DNA of 64,000 nucleotides, taken from Siphlonurus alternatus. Taxonomy: Eukaryota; Arthropoda; Insecta; Ephemeroptera; Siphlonuridae. Below are positions 13,158 to 24,740 of the stretch, one piece after another. The notes under the pieces were generated by a model. The model ran no database searches. It saw nothing but the letters and a program-made list of their open reading frames with translations, and was not told the DNA's origin. Position 1 is the first letter of the stretch. Every line of letters starts with the position of its first letter. The position numbers and the translations under genes were made by a program. Location of the stretch: contig OX463785.1 of assembly GCA_949825025.1 (NCBI GenBank), positions 16,741,971 to 16,805,970 of the forward strand, read 5' to 3'.

Positions 13158-13668
13158 ATTATAATTCAGGCTAAAATTTGCAGGATATGTTGTAAGTAAC
13201 TTGGACATTTCGCATGTATGTAAATGGACTTTCGTATTTATTGAAAATATATTATATAAAGGAAAACTTAAATTTGTAATATTCTTAATAAATTAATACT
13301 ATCATGCTTAACGAACCGAATTAAACAATACAGTTATTTTGTTATCAAGATATATTTTAAATTATTTTTAAGATAATATAATGTTATTAAAGCGTGAACT
13401 TGTCATTTTAATACACCGATCATATCAACTAATGCCCTCAGCTGCTGTTTTTTTATAAAAAAAAATAACAGTTTCTAAAAAATACAATGGGAAACAATAG
13501 AAGGTGTTATAATTTTATAAATTTACAAGATGAAAATTAGTGAGAAAGGTGTCAAATTTCGTTGTATTTTTTTTTAGTCTCTAAAAACTATGATTCTATA
13601 TCAGAAACCCTATAACCAGCGTATACACATTCTACACTTGATTTATGTCCAAATACACTTGTTGTCAT

Positions 13669-13767
13669 GGAAAATTTCCCATTTGCAGCCTTGTTAATCA
13701 TACCATGCTCTGTGTTATTATTATTAAGGGACTTGGTAATTAACAAGGCTGCAAAGGGAAATGTTTC
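13669..13767. mobile_element. Fold-back family H, copy 1
   Basis: Arms GGAAAATTTCCCATTTGCAG, CCTTGTTAATCA and inverse TAACAAGGCTGCAAAGGGAA flank a 35-bp loop. The same arms occur at 31680. Confidence 0.5.
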
Positions 13768-14273
13768 GAGGCGACGAGGGTACATAAGGAAACCATGTGC
13801 ATAAAAATTATTCATTGCAGCCGTGATCAGGGATAACGAACAGATATAATTGATTAATTAGTGACTTTGTTAAATTATGATAAATTTGATATTATAAGTT
13901 TAATAAAATATAAATTATCTCCGTTCACTTAAGCTGATTTATTTTTAAAAAGTAGTAAAATGTTACGAAATCGTCTATTTTTCATCTAGAGTATATTTAT
14001 AGAAAGAAGAGCTGTATAATTTGGATGTTTAAACGGAAGTTTACTGCAAAATTTCTTCACTTGTAAGTCTTGGAGAAGTTGTATGGGTTCTCTGTGTTGG
14101 CTAGAGAGGTCAGAAAGTTTACTGTTTCCTAAACGTCTCGTTATAATATTTGGAGATAGCCTCTTCTCGATTGACCCACTCTGAGGTCAATCTTTTGGTC
14201 CAGACGATGACAGATGTGGATATTATCTCCAGCAGTTATAGTTAAATAAATTAGAGACTGCGTCCTGAAGCAC

Positions 14274-14545
14274 CTTTTTGAATGATTTTTTATTTCTGAT
14301 TTGGATAGAGGACTTTGAGTCGTGTATTTTTACACATTTTTTAATTCTTTAACCCTCTTAAAACTGAGTTACTGTATAACCAAACTAGAAAACGCTTCCT
14401 TATAGTTATGAAACGTCTTTTCCTTATACTTGCATGATATTTGCATGACTATGACGTCATAGCATTTACAGCACAATTTTAAGGGTGTTAAAGGTTTAAA
14501 AAAATAAACTCAAGGTCTAAATATGAAATAAAAATAAATTTAATG
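14274..14545. mobile_element. MITE family B, copy 5
   Basis: Contains ATTTGGATAGAGGACTTTGA on the left, CATGACTATGACGTCATAGC (core in the opposite orientation) and ACTCAAGGTCTAAATATG at the right. Inverted arms about 270 bp apart. Confidence 0.5.
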
Positions 14546-15912
14546 AAGTTTGTCTAATAATGTAAGCTATTTGAATTTTAGATGTTTTGATGATGGGTCA
14601 AAAAGATATATTATATCTTTCAAAACTTGAGTTGTAGCCAAGAAGTTGAGAAACTAAGAAGTATATTTGGCGAGAAATATTGTATGGTTTGTTTATAAGC
14701 TCCCAGAGTCCCAGATGTCATATTTATTTATTTTTAAAAATAGTTAGCGTATTTAAATATTTAAATTAGTTTAATTTTATTTTAAGTTCTTATAGTAGTT
14801 AGCATGACCATTTAAAAATAATAATAAATGTTTTTATTTTATAAAGTAAATTTCAAAACAACACGGATGATCTCACAGAGTTGATGAACGCACCATGACC
14901 AGTTAAGTGCAATGCTACATGGGCGGAAAGTGCAATGCTCTATATAATTACATGGTTTGCTATTTTAATAAATCATGCAGCTGATATGATTATAGTTGTA
15001 TGATTATAAAAATCATATCCGCATCTAATAATTTAAAACGTAGCAGTTTCTTTTGGCTCGTGTACCATTGGACTTTTGACATTATACTATATCATTTAGT
15101 GTATTGTACTGTAATTTATACGTTCAACAAACTTGAAATGTGCTAAAAAATGCAAATTTTCATAAAAATTCACATAATATTAAATTTATTCAATTTAATT
15201 GTTTTGGTTCTCCAATGCCTTTCATTTTTTTTTTCCTTGTTTTCTGAAAGAGCTGAGTGTCTCTTCTCAAAAATATTAAGTACTCAAAGATAATAAAACA
15301 TTATGTTGCATGTAATTAAGTCACCCATTTACATCATGTATTTGTTCAAATTAACATATATACATTCAGCCATAATTGATATACTTTATCCTTCATTACC
15401 TGCAGTGTATTACATGAGTAACTCTAATTAAATCCGCAGAAGTATGTAGAACAAAGACTGAATGTGGTTGACCTTTTGTTGGCGTGACCTTGACCTGGTG
15501 GTCACGTGGTATGGAGAACACTCATGTGACTCACGTGGTTGCGTGCTTTATAACAGTATTATAAAAGACGTATATGTGTAACTGAGAGGAGATATATGGG
15601 TCGTCGTATTAGTATGCACTACATCACAAATTAAAAATGGGAGTTGTCTTTAGTTTCTTTATAATAATTATTTGTTTGTCCTTAATTAAGTGTGCGAGTT
15701 TCATTTCTATAGTTTTTTGTTTATTTTTTATTTTTTCATCTTTATAAGAGTAAAATAGATCTTAAAAGAGATTTACATTACAAAAATCTATAGAATGATG
15801 CAATTTTATAAATTATACCATAATTTTTGTATTATATAAAGTCTACATTTCTACGATTTCTTGTTTTAATTCTCTTGATAAATTCAAAAAACATTCGAAC
15901 CTTTTTTATAAA

Positions 15913-16060
15913 AAGCCGGTATTACATGATACAATTTTTCTAATTATTGTATACAACTTTTCCTTGCAAAAAAACTTAATCTCCATTTGTTTGTATGGAG
16001 AGGAAATTTTCTTGCAAGAAAAAATTTGTAACTAAAATTGTATCGTGTAATATAGGCTTT
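15913..16060. mobile_element. Palindromic MITE-like element
   Basis: Left AGCCGGTATTACATGATACA, ATTTTTCT; right AAAATTGTATCGTGTAATAT, AGGCT. Inner arms CTTGCAAAAAAACTTAAT and inverse give a 148-bp hairpin. Confidence 0.55.
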
Positions 16061-16717
16061 ACACAACTATAATATTATCTTCAATATTTACTTCATCACA
16101 CCTATAATAAAATATAAAATTGCAGCTCAGTAGACTATAATTGAAAAGTTTAAAGAAAGAATATCTTATTATTATTTTTTTTTTTTATATGGACCACCCA
16201 ATAACATGCACTTAACGAGTTTAGACTGTTAAGAGCAAGCAACAGCGACGAAAAGTACATTAATTTTTTATAAGTAAAAAATTTAATACGCCCATTATAT
16301 AATGTTTTAAAGTAAAAGTACTTCAAAGCTTATTATTATATATGAACCATCGTCTTTCAATCTCTTTCTTGGGCTTTATTTTAGCTATTGTTTGGTACAG
16401 TAAAAAAATACCAAAAATCCATTGTGATTTTGCTAAAGATTGGCATTGGCAACAGAAAATAATTCGACCATACCAACATGAACTTGCGATAGTCTACATA
16501 ATTATTACTCCAATAGTATTGAAGAATCAAATTTCTATATAAATAGGTTTTGTTATGTGTCTGAAATGTATTCTAAGGCGACAATTTGTTATATAATAAT
16601 AACCTGAATTCAACCCCTTTAAACATACCCCTTTAAAAATCCATGTAACAATCACCCTATATAATCCTCTTAACATCATGTTTGATCATGGTAAGTTCAC
16701 CATGGTTGCTAAGGTTA

Positions 16718-16794
16718 CCACCAGATGGCGTTGACGCACTTTTAGACACACATATCGAGCGTGACTGGTGGCGCCTGCCAACTTGGCGCCACCT
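16718..16794. promoter_or_regulatory. Cluster of CTCF-like motifs in the gene desert
   Basis: CCACCAGATGGCG at 16718-16730 fits the CTCF core; ACTGGTGGCGCC at 16764-16775 and AGGTGGCGCCAA (complement of 16783-16794) are close to the AGGTGGCGC core known from flies. Three matches in 77 bp within AT-rich sequence. Motif reading only. Confidence 0.35.
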
Positions 16795-17028
16795 CCCTTC
16801 TCATCTCCCATAATAAAAACCAGACCTATTTATTATATGAGTAGTCATGGGAATCAGCTTGAATTTCCTTTCAAATATCGGTAGCTCGTTAGTATCATAA
16901 TTGAAAAGCTTCTCTTCTGGGAATATAACATTATATGATAGAAGTATTCTGATGATCATTTTAATTATAAGCTTTACAAACATATACCAGAAAGAAATTA
17001 GCTTGTTTTTTAGCGTAGAAATATTATT

Positions 17029-17121
17029 GGGTGCGATTCACCGCGAAGCAGTTAGCCAGGCTTCTAACCACGTTTAGCTTAACCACTTTTAACTATATGA
17101 TTTAATACGTGAATCGCACCC
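17029..17121. mobile_element. MITE family F, short copy
   Basis: 93 bp with terminal repeats GGGTGCGATTCAC and GTGAATCGCACCC; the body has AGCAGTTAGCCAGGCTTCTA and an ACCACGTTTAGCTTAACCAC segment. Confidence 0.65.
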
Positions 17122-17131
17122 ATTATATATA

Positions 17132-17270
17132 TGGGTGCGATGCGATTCACGAAGAGAGTTATCCAGGTTTCTCACTAAACACGTTTAGTGTCATTGACTT
17201 TGGCTGGCGCGATTAGTGAGAAAGCTGGATAACTTTCTGGATAACTCTTGTTTCGTGAATCGCCCCCATA
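17132..17270. mobile_element. MITE family F, second copy in tandem
   Basis: 139 bp beginning GGGTGCGATGCGATTCACGA and ending TTTCGTGAATCGCCCCCAT, 10 bp from the previous copy. Internal arms AGTTATCCAGGTTTCTCACT and the inverse GAGAAAGCTGGATAACT. Confidence 0.65.
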
Positions 17271-18098
17271 AGTACTATATAAATTTATAATTTTAAAATT
17301 CCAGTTATATAAATCTGGTACTAAAAATTTCAAGGCTATGTCATTATTACTTAAATTATATATATGGCTAATATGCTTTGTAAGTTATTTGCAAATATAT
17401 TATATAGCTCTTAAAAATTTGTTATAATGATAATACCTAAGTAATGAACTAATTTTTTATCATTAAATCTTTAAGTTCACAACATTACGTACCGGCCGAA
17501 GTGCAATACATCAATAAAATTATGCTAATAATTTTAAAAATATAAAATCTGTAGATGTTATATATAATATATAATAAAATCCATCATTTAATTGAATTTT
17601 TACTTGCAATATTTTAATATAATTCTAAGTGAGTGTATTAGTGATCCAAGTATATATTATTGCATTTTATTATAATTTATAGTGTAAATAATTATCATGT
17701 GTTATAATTAATCGCATTAATTAAAATGAAATATATTTCTCTGTCAATAGAGGTAAATTACATGGAATATACTCACTTTGTGCAACATTTTATATTTTCT
17801 TATCAGCAGGATGTGAAAAAAACAAGCACATTTATCATTATTATACTATTATAGTAATATTGACTTTTATCCATTATAAAAACATGTGCATCATTTTTTC
17901 TTGTTTTTCTACTTTTCTTGTGCAAATATTCCTAGCTTTTTGATGAAAATAAAAATTGCAATAGTGTAAAATATTGATTTTATTTTTAAATGACACTTCA
18001 GGACTTTTTCCCTGCTCTTTTGTAGGCGTTTTTGTATACAGTCTTGCTAAACTTGAACTCTTTTGGGGTTTCTCTTCCGATATTAACTCCTCCAAAAT

Positions 18099-18404
18099 GG
18101 AGTATATCAACCTTAAATTTTTTATTGCAGAAATAGATACAGGGTGCAAAGTTATGCTACTCTGATTTTTTTCAGATTTTTTAAAGCCCGGGAACTAGTT
18201 TTAAAAAATTATTGAAATTACAGAGAAAGTGACGTCTCTAAATATCTCTCTTAATAAAAGGATAGGACTAAAAGGGGCGTGGGTTCAAACCCAACCTCGT
18301 CAAAACTTTTTAGCAATACTTCCCAGAATCTAAAAAATCCGAAAAAAGCAGAGTACCCTCTATCCATTTTTGCAAAAAAAAAATTTTGAATTCGATATAC
18401 TCTA
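18099..18404. mobile_element. MITE family A, copy 2 (diverged centre)
   Basis: The arms match family A (TTTTTATTGCAG, then GGTGCAAAGTTATGCTAC, and the inverse near 18340-18380), ending GGAGTATAT and GATATACTC. The centre differs from the other copies and contains the tRNA T-arm-like GTGGGTTCAAACCCAACC. Confidence 0.65.
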
Positions 18405-18492
18405 TTGCAAATTTGCATCTCTTTTATCTCCGGAAACTAACTCTAGCAAAATGAGGCAGGGGTAAAGTTCATGCTGTCCCGAGATGTACACA
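18405..18492. mobile_element. MITE family C, fragment (right half)
   Basis: Right end AGGCAGGGGTAAAGTTCATG, CTGTCCCGAGATGTACA, preceded by GCAAATTTGCATCTC. It directly abuts the family A copy 2, suggesting insertion of one element into the other. Confidence 0.45.
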
Positions 18493-19760
18493 GTATAATA
18501 GCCCTCTGTCAAGAGTATGAGTGTGCATATCTTCATTTAATACGTTCATCATATTAATTCTCATATATGGAATCTAGTATGTACCAAGGTCTTACGTTAA
18601 AACGAATGATGATATCATATACTTTAATTTGCCATCTTAAATTTGAGCTTTATGTATGTTGTACATAAGGTCTATATTTTAAATTAATTAAGTAAAGTAG
18701 CACGTACTCCATGTACCTTATTTTTAATATCGTATAGAATGTTATTTAATTATCCTAAAAATGGAGATACAAATTATACAAGAAGTAGCGACGTGAATTT
18801 TATTTTGATCAAAGTCAAGGTCACTGTCACGGTTTGATCACGTGATCAGGAAGTACCACGTGACCTACATATGGACCACAATGATGCATTTTTTTGAAAG
18901 GTTAAAGGTTTTTCGTGAAATTTAAGATTGCATGATACCTCAATAAACTAAATTTTTGATGTAGTTAATTTGCAGTCAACTTATCCTAGATAAATAATTG
19001 ATGAAAATTATCAGCGACTTCAATGCTAATTTGTAATTAATTCGTGCATTATCCTCTAATAGGTGGTTATAACCCCAACTTAATTACGGCCATATAAAAG
19101 ATAAAATGCATCAAAATATAAAAAAAAAAAAAATGAAAAATTAAAAATTTCTGTCTTTTTTTTATTGCTATGTTAAATTGTCTATTTAGCAATTTTATTT
19201 TAAGTTGATTTTTAGTAAACAGGTGTAACAGAATGTGTGTTTTGTGTGTGTTTTCTTCGTAATTTGTTACACTTTTAATTTGATTGACTGTATAAGGTAT
19301 TTACAGTAATGTAAAAAATAAACCACGTGGCAGCTGTATAACAGAACTATGTTGTCACGTCGATCCCCATCATGAAAAAACGTAACAGTCGAGGAGATAA
19401 GAAAAATCATATTTTTTTCCTGTCATATTAAATATTCACGAATTTTGATGGTTTCTTAAATGCCTCAACAATAAACTCATTATTACTAGCCAGCATATCC
19501 AACAATTGCTTCCAATCAGGTCCCTGTTATCTAGGCTAACTTGGCTCGTGTTCCCACATAGCGGGATCACATCTTGCAGATTCTCCCGTCTCTTGGCCAT
19601 GTGACCAGTACCCTCATGGACAATAAAACAAGAGAGTATCGTTATATAAGGAACTTGTTTTAGAGCTTTGTACTTTAATATCATTTTTTCAGACAAAAAT
19701 TATAACCATTGAGCTAACAGCGATGCACAAGTGTACATTTAAGATGAAAATTTTAATAAA

Positions 19761-19923
19761 ACCCCCTATTTCTTAAGTATCAAAACATAATAGGGCTAAT
19801 TAATAAGAAATTAAGACTACATTTACGGCAAAAAAAGTTATGGCTCGATATTTTTTATTGTACAAATTTTGCAACCTTAAATTTTTGCCCAAAATGTAGT
19901 CTTAATTCTTATTTTTCCCCCTA
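19761..19923. mobile_element. Inverted repeat, MITE-like
   Basis: Left ACCCCCTATTTC, AGAAATTAAGACTACATTT; right AAATGTAGTCTTAATTCTTA, TTTTTCCCCCTA. Single copy in the window. Confidence 0.45.
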
Positions 19924-20653
19924 ATATGTGAATTGAGTTTGTGAGTTGATTTAATTAATTGAATTTATTAATGTTCTTTGCTGTAATATTAAATCATTAA
20001 ATTTTTCGAAATATACTTCGATCATAAAAAACGAAAAAACTGGCATTGTTTCATGTTTCATTGGTTTAAAAGAGAATCCCTTGCACCTATTATATAAAAT
20101 ACTGAACAATTATAGGATTTGAACAGTTATATGAGAAATTGAAGCTGCCTGCACATAGAAGAAACAAAATTCTTGTGTGAACGTAGCACCAGAGATTTTT
20201 TTAAAATATAAGCTCTCTGGTAACAGTAGAGTATTATGTTGGTAATTATATTTTTGTTTTCCTCAAAAACCACAACCACAAGGTTAAATAATAACTTTAA
20301 TCGCAGAAAATAAATTAACTTTATACGTCTTTTAGCTTGATGCAGTTTTAAGTTCCCGAACCAGCTCTGCAACTTTTCTGTAATTTCCATTTTGTTAATT
20401 GATGGATGAGAAAAGTCGTAAAATAAAGTTGTTTAATTAATTTTGAGACGTCAATTAGGACTTATACAGTATACATATAATATAAAGTATCATGTACATA
20501 CAATACAGGAATGGTAAAATAAACTGTGGATAGTATTAAGTTCATAATATTGTGTGAGTCATAAATGAGTTTAGAATTTATAAAAAATCTAATAATTTGT
20601 GTTTTCTATTAGTGATTATAGTATCAGTCATTGACATGCTTATTTTCTGAATT

Positions 20654-20989
20654 AAAACCCCCCTTCTTATTAAATATCTAGGGTCATCAATTTTTAAATA
20701 AAGCGTAGCTATAGTAAAACCTGTTTTTCTTCGCTACACGTGGTTAAATATTATTCGTATTCTCAAATAACAAGTCTACCTTGAATTTTTGAAGATCGGT
20801 GGCAAGGAAAAAAAAATATATATAATATATATAAGGTGTAATATATAGAACAGAGTTCAAGAGAGATCAAATATATCAAACTCAGAAGTTTAAAAATATT
20901 TTGCATATTTTGCTTAAAAAATATTATACATGTCTACTTTTATTTATAAAATTGATGACCCTATATATTTTATAGGAAGAAGGTTTTTA
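20654..20989. mobile_element. Inverted repeat, MITE-like, 336 bp
   Basis: Left AAAACCCCCCTTCTTATTAA, CTAGGGTCATCAATTTTTAA; right TAAAATTGATGACCCTATAT, AGGAAGAAGGTTTTTAA. The interior is AT-rich and non-coding. Confidence 0.5.
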
Positions 20990-21132
20990 ATTTACAAAAT
21001 AAGTGCACCTATTGACTGATAATTACTTAAAGCAAGTTTTTGTGGTAAAATCAAGTATTAATAAAATTCTAGAAAGTCATTTAGAAGAATGACACGTTTG
21101 TATTTAATTACTGGAAAATATGATGTATGACA

Positions 21133-21156
21133 TTTTTTTTTTTTTTTTTTTTTTTT
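21133..21156. repeat. Poly(T) tract
   Basis: A run of 24 T, the longest homopolymer in the left half. Confidence 0.85.
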
Positions 21157-24094
21157 AAAACACCCTTATATGACAGAATTTATTGCATTTGGATGCATCA
21201 TGGCAATCCAACGATTATATTATAGCTGCATGGTATCTTGATGAAAACTGGCTTGTAAATCATAGCAATTTATTATACATCTCGCTTCAGTGCAGTGAAA
21301 ATTGTTCATAAATCCATTTGCACTATATACAAATCTCATGTTATTCACTAGAAGTTGGATTGTGTAACGTTGATTCAATTTTATTTTAAGTGCAAATCCA
21401 TCTTAAAGTTGCAAACATTTCGTGAAATTGTTCCAAGTTACGTAATTCATCGAGAGTTCGTCGAATCGATTGAATTGTTCCACTTGTTTGGTTTATTTCT
21501 TTCTTCCTTATTGACAGAAACCAAAGATCTCAGCAAAAACGTCAATTTCAATTGCCTCTTGACGTTTTCCGCTATCAAACTTATTTGACAAATGATCGTG
21601 ACCAAAATAAATGTTGAATATCAGACATATTATATAAATTTATCCAAAACTTATCAATTTTATAGAATCATATTTAATTAAAATAAATATCGCTGCTTTC
21701 GGAACTGCCATTATTGAATGCAAATTATTAAATTGGTTATATTTTGAAATTTTTAAAAATTATCTATATCTTTGATAATCCGTTGTAAAAATTATTGGTA
21801 ATAATTTTAGTAAAATTTATAAATTTTGAAATAATATTACTGTATTGAAGATAGTATTTCAACAATTTTTTGGAAGGTGAACTAATTCCAAATAAACCTA
21901 ATACTTTTTAATTATTTTTTTTTAAATTAGTTAAATATTTAATTTAATTTACAAGACCAGAATAAGTTGATAAGAATAACAGCGTTATGTAACAGTATAA
22001 TCTAGAAAATACTGCTAAATCCTGTTTTATTTTTAAATCGATTATAAATTAACATACGCTATAATGACTAAGTAAAAAAATATTCCACTACTTTAAGTAA
22101 TAATAAAAACAACATTATATTTTTTTTTTACTCTATGATGTAGGTGTGCAACTGATATAATTATTATTATAATTCTAACATGGAATATCCCATAACTAAA
22201 TCCATATGACTCATTTTTTAATATTAAATCATAATAATTTAAACCTTACGCATATTGTGTGTAATATACATGTAATAAATAATATTCACGTAATATCAAC
22301 TCATAGCAGCCTGAAGTTATATTATATACGCGATAATACGTTTACTTCTTCTGGTCAAGGAAAACAACCAACATCAGAGCTTGTTTTTTTTTTTTTCCTA
22401 TCTCTCTCTTTATATTCTATCTTACACTATACTAGAAAATATAAATATAAGATCATTTTAATTCTATAAACGCATACACTCACACAAAAACTTATATGAG
22501 GATAACCATGAACTATTTATAATTTACTTATATAACAAAAACTATATAAATATATAGTACAAGTGCATAAGACCATATAATTTATATATAATTCTAATTT
22601 TGTTATTCCATTGTCAAGGTTTTATAAAAACGTGTTTGATTCTTTTTATGGATTGATTTTATATACTTAAGGTTGATTTTTTAATGTGTCAATGTTTTAT
22701 TCAATAGTTTTATTTATCAATCTATTATTAGATTAAACCGGATTATTTTGAGTCCGTATGAAAATTTATGTTTTTTTTTTTATTGTTGTTAATTATTTAA
22801 AACAATTTCAAGTCGTAAATATTTGAAGATTTTTTTACACATGAAAAAGTATGGAAATTTAACATACCTTTGAAGTTGTTTTTGAAAAAGAGTTTATGAT
22901 TTATTGTTTTCAACTCTTTTTCTTCTTTGCTGTCATTGAACTTTTAAAATATTTAAAAATACAAACCAATGATCTACTACACCGAAATATTATTCCAAGG
23001 TCTTCTATATTTATCCTAAGCACCACGAAGTTTTGTTACAATTACAAAATTTTATATGCTACAAGTACATAGAGCTCATATTTGCATCAAAACATTGTGT
23101 TGCTTAAGAACTTTACATTCTGAGATGACCTTTTCAAATTTTTAACATACGTATTTCGAGCACTATTTAAAAAAATATTTTTAAAATAAATCCTAAAAAT
23201 ACATAATTTATATTTCACTGATAATATTTTAGAATAAAACTGAAACAAGACCGTTAATATACAGGTATAATCTTTGTCCTATTGACATACAATATGATAA
23301 TTTACAACGAATTGGTGTCGAGTCATTTTTTTTATTTGGTTTACCGTTTTTCAAGTCAGTTGAGATATGCCACGCCCACCGTACTTGACTTTTATCAACC
23401 ATTGTTTAGCATGTGCAATGTCATTGATGAACCTTTTTATTTTTATTATTATATATAACTGCAAGTCATCCTTAACATAATCATGATAAAAAAAAATACT
23501 ACTTAAACAAGGATCACTAAATCATGTTATATTGTCTGTATAGGTGTGAAAGATTAATATTATTTTATAAGCATGCATATTTTTTAAATTTTTTTATTAT
23601 GTAAATATGCAATATTTGCATAGCAAAATTTTTAATAACCATGTTTGCATTGAATACACAGTATGAAGTGGGTACTTAAGTTTTTTTCTAATTATAGCAC
23701 CCACTTGAATTTTGTTGTTTATTATATTTTCCATGCATGTTTATATGCGATTATAAGTTCTATAATTCTGTACACTGTTTTTGTGTTCAATAAACAATTT
23801 ATTATAATTTTAGCAAAATTTTCTGACTATTTTTTTTATAATTATTAATAATTTTATTTTATTTAACGTATATTTTTATACTTCATACTTTCAATTTCAT
23901 GATATAAATTTGGTGTTTTTTGTTTTAGGAATTTTATTACAAATTATGAACCATCCCGCATAGCAATAATGACATAAGGTATACAGCCATGCAGGAAAAA
24001 AAATGTTTTTGTCATTAATAACAAAAAATAGTTACTATTAATTAGTAACCGGAAAGAAAATGGACCTATGCATATATTGCTCTATATTTTGCTA

Positions 24095-24386
24095 ATGGAC
24101 AACCGTCATGAAACTTTTCTACTTCATATTTGGATAGAAGACCTCGAGTTATGTTTTGGCAATATTTTTTTCTATTTATCTTTTCAACCTTCTATGACCC
24201 TTAAAATCGTGCTGGAAAATTCTGTGACGTCATAATAGTCATGCAAATATTTAACACAAAAGACGTTGCATGACTATGCAGACGTCATAGAGATTTTTAG
24301 GGTATATTATAGGGTTCAAAAAAATCTGAAAATTTTTGACAATACATAACTTGAAAGTCTTCTATAAAAATATTCAATAAACGAAG
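24095..24386. mobile_element. MITE family B, copy 6
   Basis: Left terminus AATGGACAACCGTCATGAAA, then ATATTTGGATAGAAGACCTC; core TCTGTGACGTCATAATAGTC with ATGCAAATATTTAACAC; right arm ACTTGAAAGTCTTCTATAAA. A good representative of the family ends. Confidence 0.6.
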
Positions 24387-24410
24387 CTAATAATGGAGCT
24401 AATTTGGAGG

Positions 24411-24740
24411 CGAATTTAACCTTTCCCCACCTCTCATGGCATTCTTTGATACAAAAATAATAACAAATTTAACATCATCCCCCCCCCCCCCCAGCTGGTT
24501 TGCAGGAAGACAAAAGATGTTTTCCTGTTAGGACATGTGTGGTACTCTTCAATTGTAACAACAAAAAACAACACGTGTGCATGTTAATATTATAAATACT
24601 GCGCCAAGTTTGCGTTGCATGGGGCGATGACTTTGGAAGAGGCAGCTGCTATGATGAATAGTTCGCTCGGCAGGAGTGAGCCAATTTTAAAATAAATTCG
24701 CGAGAGGGGAAAATTTGGTTAAAATTGTTACAGAACTTGA
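24411..24740. mobile_element. Inverted-repeat segment with poly(C) tract
   Basis: Left GGCGAATTTAACCTTTCCCC, ACCTCTC; right GCGAGAGGGGAAAATTTGGT, TAAAATT. The interior has a 14-bp C run (24479-24492) and a less AT-rich stretch (24600-24710) with a 22-codon open frame starting MTLEEAAAMM that I do not regard as a gene. Confidence 0.35.

Larger units (their letters stand above)
10013..15912. other. Gene-free AT-rich stretch with family B MITEs
   Basis: Holds three family B copies and the fold-back at 13669. A GC-richer spot at 15470-15545 has TGACCTTGACC and GTCACGTGG motifs and an ACTCACGTGG repeat, without a coding frame. Confidence 0.6.

Noticed and set aside
15905..16062. Intrinsic terminator or structured RNA
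   Set aside because: A long hairpin with TIR-like ends in a eukaryotic desert is better explained as a MITE.
17029..17270. Direct-repeat look of two GATTCACG blocks as a CRISPR-like array
   Set aside because: Only two or three units of different length, each itself an inverted repeat; these are MITE copies.
24628..24696. Short open frame starting MTLEEAAAMM
   Set aside because: Only 22 codons, lies inside an inverted-repeat segment, with no splice or promoter evidence.
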